A stretch of 7,175 nt of DNA from Hyphomicrobiales bacterium (GTDB lineage Bacteria > Pseudomonadota > Alphaproteobacteria > Rhizobiales > S144-23). The translations under genes were made by a program, and so were the position numbers. Within the stretch, counting starts at the first letter, position 1; every line of letters starts with the position of its first letter. Shown piece by piece: positions 5,012 to 7,175 of the stretch. The stretch lies in assembly GCA_015494375.1 (NCBI GenBank), contig WGBL01000285.1:1-7175 (forward strand), written 5' to 3'. The notes beneath the pieces are model-generated. The model searched no databases. It saw only the letters and a list, made by a program, of their open reading frames with translations, and was not told the DNA's origin.

Positions 5012-7175
5012 ATCGTGTGAGATTGGCAAAAAGCATCGGCAGCTTCTCGGGCAAGCGCTCGACCCGATCGACGATGGTGTAGTTGTTGGCGCCGAAGATG
5101 CGCGCGACATAGCGATCGGCCTCGGGGTCGAGCGTCAGGCAATAGGTCATGATGCCGTTTTTCTTGAGCTCCTCGGCGGCCTTCTTGGCGTCCATGCGGA
5201 GGTATTGCGGGTCGCGCTCGTCGATGTCGGCGGGCTCGCCGTCGGTGACGATGATGAGGAGCTTGTGGCGCTCGCCCCGCATGCGCAGGTGCCAGCCGGC
5301 ATGGCGCATGGCCGCGCCCATCCGCGTCGAAAGCCCCCCCTTCATGCCCGCAAGGCGGCTTTTGACCTCTTCGTCGAAGGGCTGCTCGAAGTCCTTGAAG
5401 CGGTAGTAGTGGACGTCATGGCGGCCGTCCGAGGCAAAGCCATGGATGGCGAAGGGGTCGCCGATGCCGTTAATCGCGGTCGCCACCAGCGCCGAGGCCT
5501 CGCGGGTGAGATCGAGCACGGTTTTTTCGCTGCCGCGCACCGTCTCGTTGGTCGATTCGGAGAGATCGAGCAGAATGAGGGCCGCGAGATCGCGCCGGTT
5601 GATGACATTGCGCATGGTGATGCGCATGTCGGGCTGCAGCCCCAGCCGCAGCATGACCATGGCATCGACCGCAGCGTTGATATCGAGCTCGTCGCCATCC
5701 TCGAGCTTGCGCTGGCGCGCCATGCCCTGGGGCCGCAACCGGTCGATGATCTGCTTGATGCGATGGCTAATGCCTTTGTTCTCGCCAAGCACCCGCTCGA
5801 TGATCTCGGGGTCGTCACGCCCCTGCCGGCGCTCATAGACGGTTGACCACGAGGGGCGATGGAGCTGGACGCGATAGTCCCATTCGGGATAGTGGAAGGG
5901 GTCCGAGACGGGCTCCTTGCCCTCCATTTCGTTGTACGAGATGCCCTCGTCCTCATAGGGGAAAAGCTCGCTCGAGAGCACCCAGATTTCCTGGGCGTCG
6001 TCGCCCGCGGTCTCGACGTCGACCTCGTTGACGAACTCCATGACATTGACATGGCGGCGCACCTGGCGCTCGCTCGCCGGCACATAGGCGACATTCTCCG
6101 ACCAATCGAAATCATCGAGCCCCCAGATGAAGCGATTGTCGTCGCGATAGGGGACGGCGATGTTCTCGAGGATGCGCAGGCTGGGTACCGCCCGGCGCGC
6201 GGCAAAGATGTTGAAGAGCTCGAGCCCGAGCCCCCATGAGAACATGGTTTCTTCGCGATTGGCGGCGACATTCAAGCGGAATTGCCCGACGAGGTCGTCG
6301 ATCTGGCGGTCGCCGACCTCGGTTTGGGGGTCGAGAAGCGCGCGCACGGTGCGCGTAATGAGCGGCATGGACTCGTGCTCGCCCGCGTGGGCACCATCGT
6401 CGATGATCAGCGAGGCCCAAAGCTGGCGAAGCCCCGGAAAGCGCTCGATCGCGCAGTACTCGATGCGGGCGTCCTCGAGAAGGCCGACAAAAAACCGCTG
6501 CGCAGGCGTGAGCGCCTCGGCCGAAAGCCCCTTCTGCGTATGGACCACGTGGGCCGCCATATGCGCCACCATGGCGCGGTAGAGGTCGAGGCCTGCGACC
6601 TCACCCACGTCGTCAACGGCATCGGGGAGATGAAAGGCGCCGCCTTCGATGAAGGGGCGGGCACCGAGGTAGTCGCCCGCCGTGGGGCGGAGGAAAAAGT
6701 CGCGCGCCCAAAAGGCGCGGAGATAAAAGTTGAGACGGCGCTGGATGTCGATAAACAGCGTGCCGCGGCGCTCCTGTTTGAGCACAGCGCGCGAGTCTTC
6801 GCTCTTGAGTCCGAAATAGTCGGCCTGGCGCACGAAATCGCGATGATACGCCTCGGCGCCGAAATCGGCCCAGCGCCGGAGCCCCGAGAGCGTGAGCTTC
6901 GATAACAGCTCGTCGATGACGCGGAACATGGGCCTGAGGCCCCGTGGCGCGCGTGCCGAGAGCCGATGGAGAAGCTGCAGATAGCCGCGCAGGAGCTCGG
7001 GATCGCCGAGCCTGCGGGCGACGCCCGGGAGCGAGGCGAGCATGCGTTCGAGCACCTCGCCCGAGACCATGGAGGCGAGCTTCAGGGTGGCGCCCACGAC
7101 ATCGCGAATGGCATCCTCGCCACACTCCTTGGCCACCTGCGGCATCTCGTCGAGGTATGTGACAAGCAGCGCGGG
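5010..7175 (-). CDS. cbbO: CbbO/NorD-family MIDAS VWA protein, 5' end outside the window
   Basis: The last 721 codons of a large cytoplasmic protein; the frame is still open at the window edge, so the ATG at 7145 is probably internal. The C-terminal von Willebrand A domain (about the last 190 residues) has a complete MIDAS metal site: D-L-S-E-S at 5567-5553, the threonine of GGLSTRMG, and the aspartate of VTDGEP. The N-terminal part has the helical region with FFLRPT, ARPFIEGGAFHLPDAVDD and EDARIEYCAIERFPGLRQLW that marks the CbbO/NorD family as I know it. In autotrophs CbbO pairs with the AAA+ ring CbbQ and tethers it to Rubisco, so that ATP hydrolysis expels inhibitory sugar phosphates; in denitrifiers NorD serves nitric oxide reductase. 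The next genes (aldolase, rpe, cbbY) favour CbbO. cbbQ would be expected upstream, beyond 7175. Confidence is high for the family and moderate for CbbO over NorD. Confidence 0.82.
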   Translation of the reverse strand, partial: PALLVTYLDEMPQVAKECGEDAIRDVVGATLKLASMVSGEVLERMLASLPGVARRLGDPELLRGYLQLLHRLSARAPRGLRPMFRVIDELLSKLTLSGLRRWADFGAEAYHRDFVRQADYFGLKSEDSRAVLKQERRGTLFIDIQRRLNFYLRAFWARDFFLRPTAGDYLGARPFIEGGAFHLPDAVDDVGEVAGLDLYRAMVAHMAAHVVHTQKGLSAEALTPAQRFFVGLLEDARIEYCAIERFPGLRQLWASLIIDDGAHAGEHESMPLITRTVRALLDPQTEVGDRQIDDLVGQFRLNVAANREETMFSWGLGLELFNIFAARRAVPSLRILENIAVPYRDDNRFIWGLDDFDWSENVAYVPASERQVRRHVNVMEFVNEVDVETAGDDAQEIWVLSSELFPYEDEGISYNEMEGKEPVSDPFHYPEWDYRVQLHRPSWSTVYERRQGRDDPEIIERVLGENKGISHRIKQIIDRLRPQGMARQRKLEDGDELDINAAVDAMVMLRLGLQPDMRITMRNVINRRDLAALILLDLSESTNETVRGSEKTVLDLTREASALVATAINGIGDPFAIHGFASDGRHDVHYYRFKDFEQPFDEEVKSRLAGMKGGLSTRMGAAMRHAGWHLRMRGERHKLLIIVTDGEPADIDERDPQYLRMDAKKAAEELKKNGIMTYCLTLDPEADRYVARIFGANNYTIVDRVERLPEKLPMLFANLTR

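Noticed and set aside
5000..5110. N-terminal extension of the aldolase to an ATG at 5110
   Set aside because: The added 37 residues are the shifted-frame reading of the cbbO 3' end, unlike any aldolase start, whereas ATG 4999 has its own ribosome site and gives family-standard residue numbers.
4953..5846. 297-residue plus-strand open frame
   Set aside because: It is the antisense of the CbbO-family gene; long antisense frames are common in GC-rich genes, and it shows no domain.

Overview
This window looks like a GC-rich chromosome of an autotrophic proteobacterium, most likely an alphaproteobacterium, carrying a dispersed Calvin-Benson-Bassham (CBB, cbb) gene neighbourhood. The lineage call is an inference: the CbbY-like phosphatase resembles the Rhodobacter-type protein as I remember it, and the genes use GC-rich codons, but no rRNA or other lineage marker is present. 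Every supported gene is on the minus strand, so transcription runs from high to low coordinates.

Layout in the direction of transcription. (1) 7175-5010: the 3' part of a large MIDAS-type von Willebrand A protein of the CbbO/NorD family; its 5' end lies outside the window. (2) 4999-3791: a class II ketose-bisphosphate aldolase fused to a C-terminal Dabb (stress-responsive A/B barrel) domain, starting 10 nt after the CbbO stop and probably translationally coupled to it. (3) 3790-3236: a 555-nt gap with no convincing gene, purine-rich on the transcribed-sense strand. (4) 3235-2795: a stand-alone CBS-pair protein. (5) 2794-2544: a gap with short repeats. (6) 2543-1860: ribulose-phosphate 3-epimerase (rpe). 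(7) 1776-1222: a thioredoxin-fold protein with a CxxC site. (8) 1192-380: a HAD phosphatase of the CbbY type. (9) 379-41: a gap with two related stem-loops, a palindrome and an octamer repeat. (10) 40-1: the first 13 codons of another gene, recognised from a strong Shine-Dalgarno sequence.

How they fit together. Rpe and the aldolase are carbon-flow enzymes of the CBB and pentose-phosphate pathways. CbbO (normally acting with the AAA+ ATPase CbbQ) and CbbY are Rubisco maintenance factors: the first removes inhibitory sugar phosphates from Rubisco, the second dephosphorylates xylulose-1,5-bisphosphate. The CBS-pair protein (adenylate sensing) and the thioredoxin-like protein (redox) could add energy or redox control, but that role is inferred from position only. 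Rubisco, phosphoribulokinase, cbbQ and cbbR are not in the window. No tRNA, rRNA, CRISPR array, insertion sequence or integration site was seen. The most unusual point is the aldolase-Dabb fusion.
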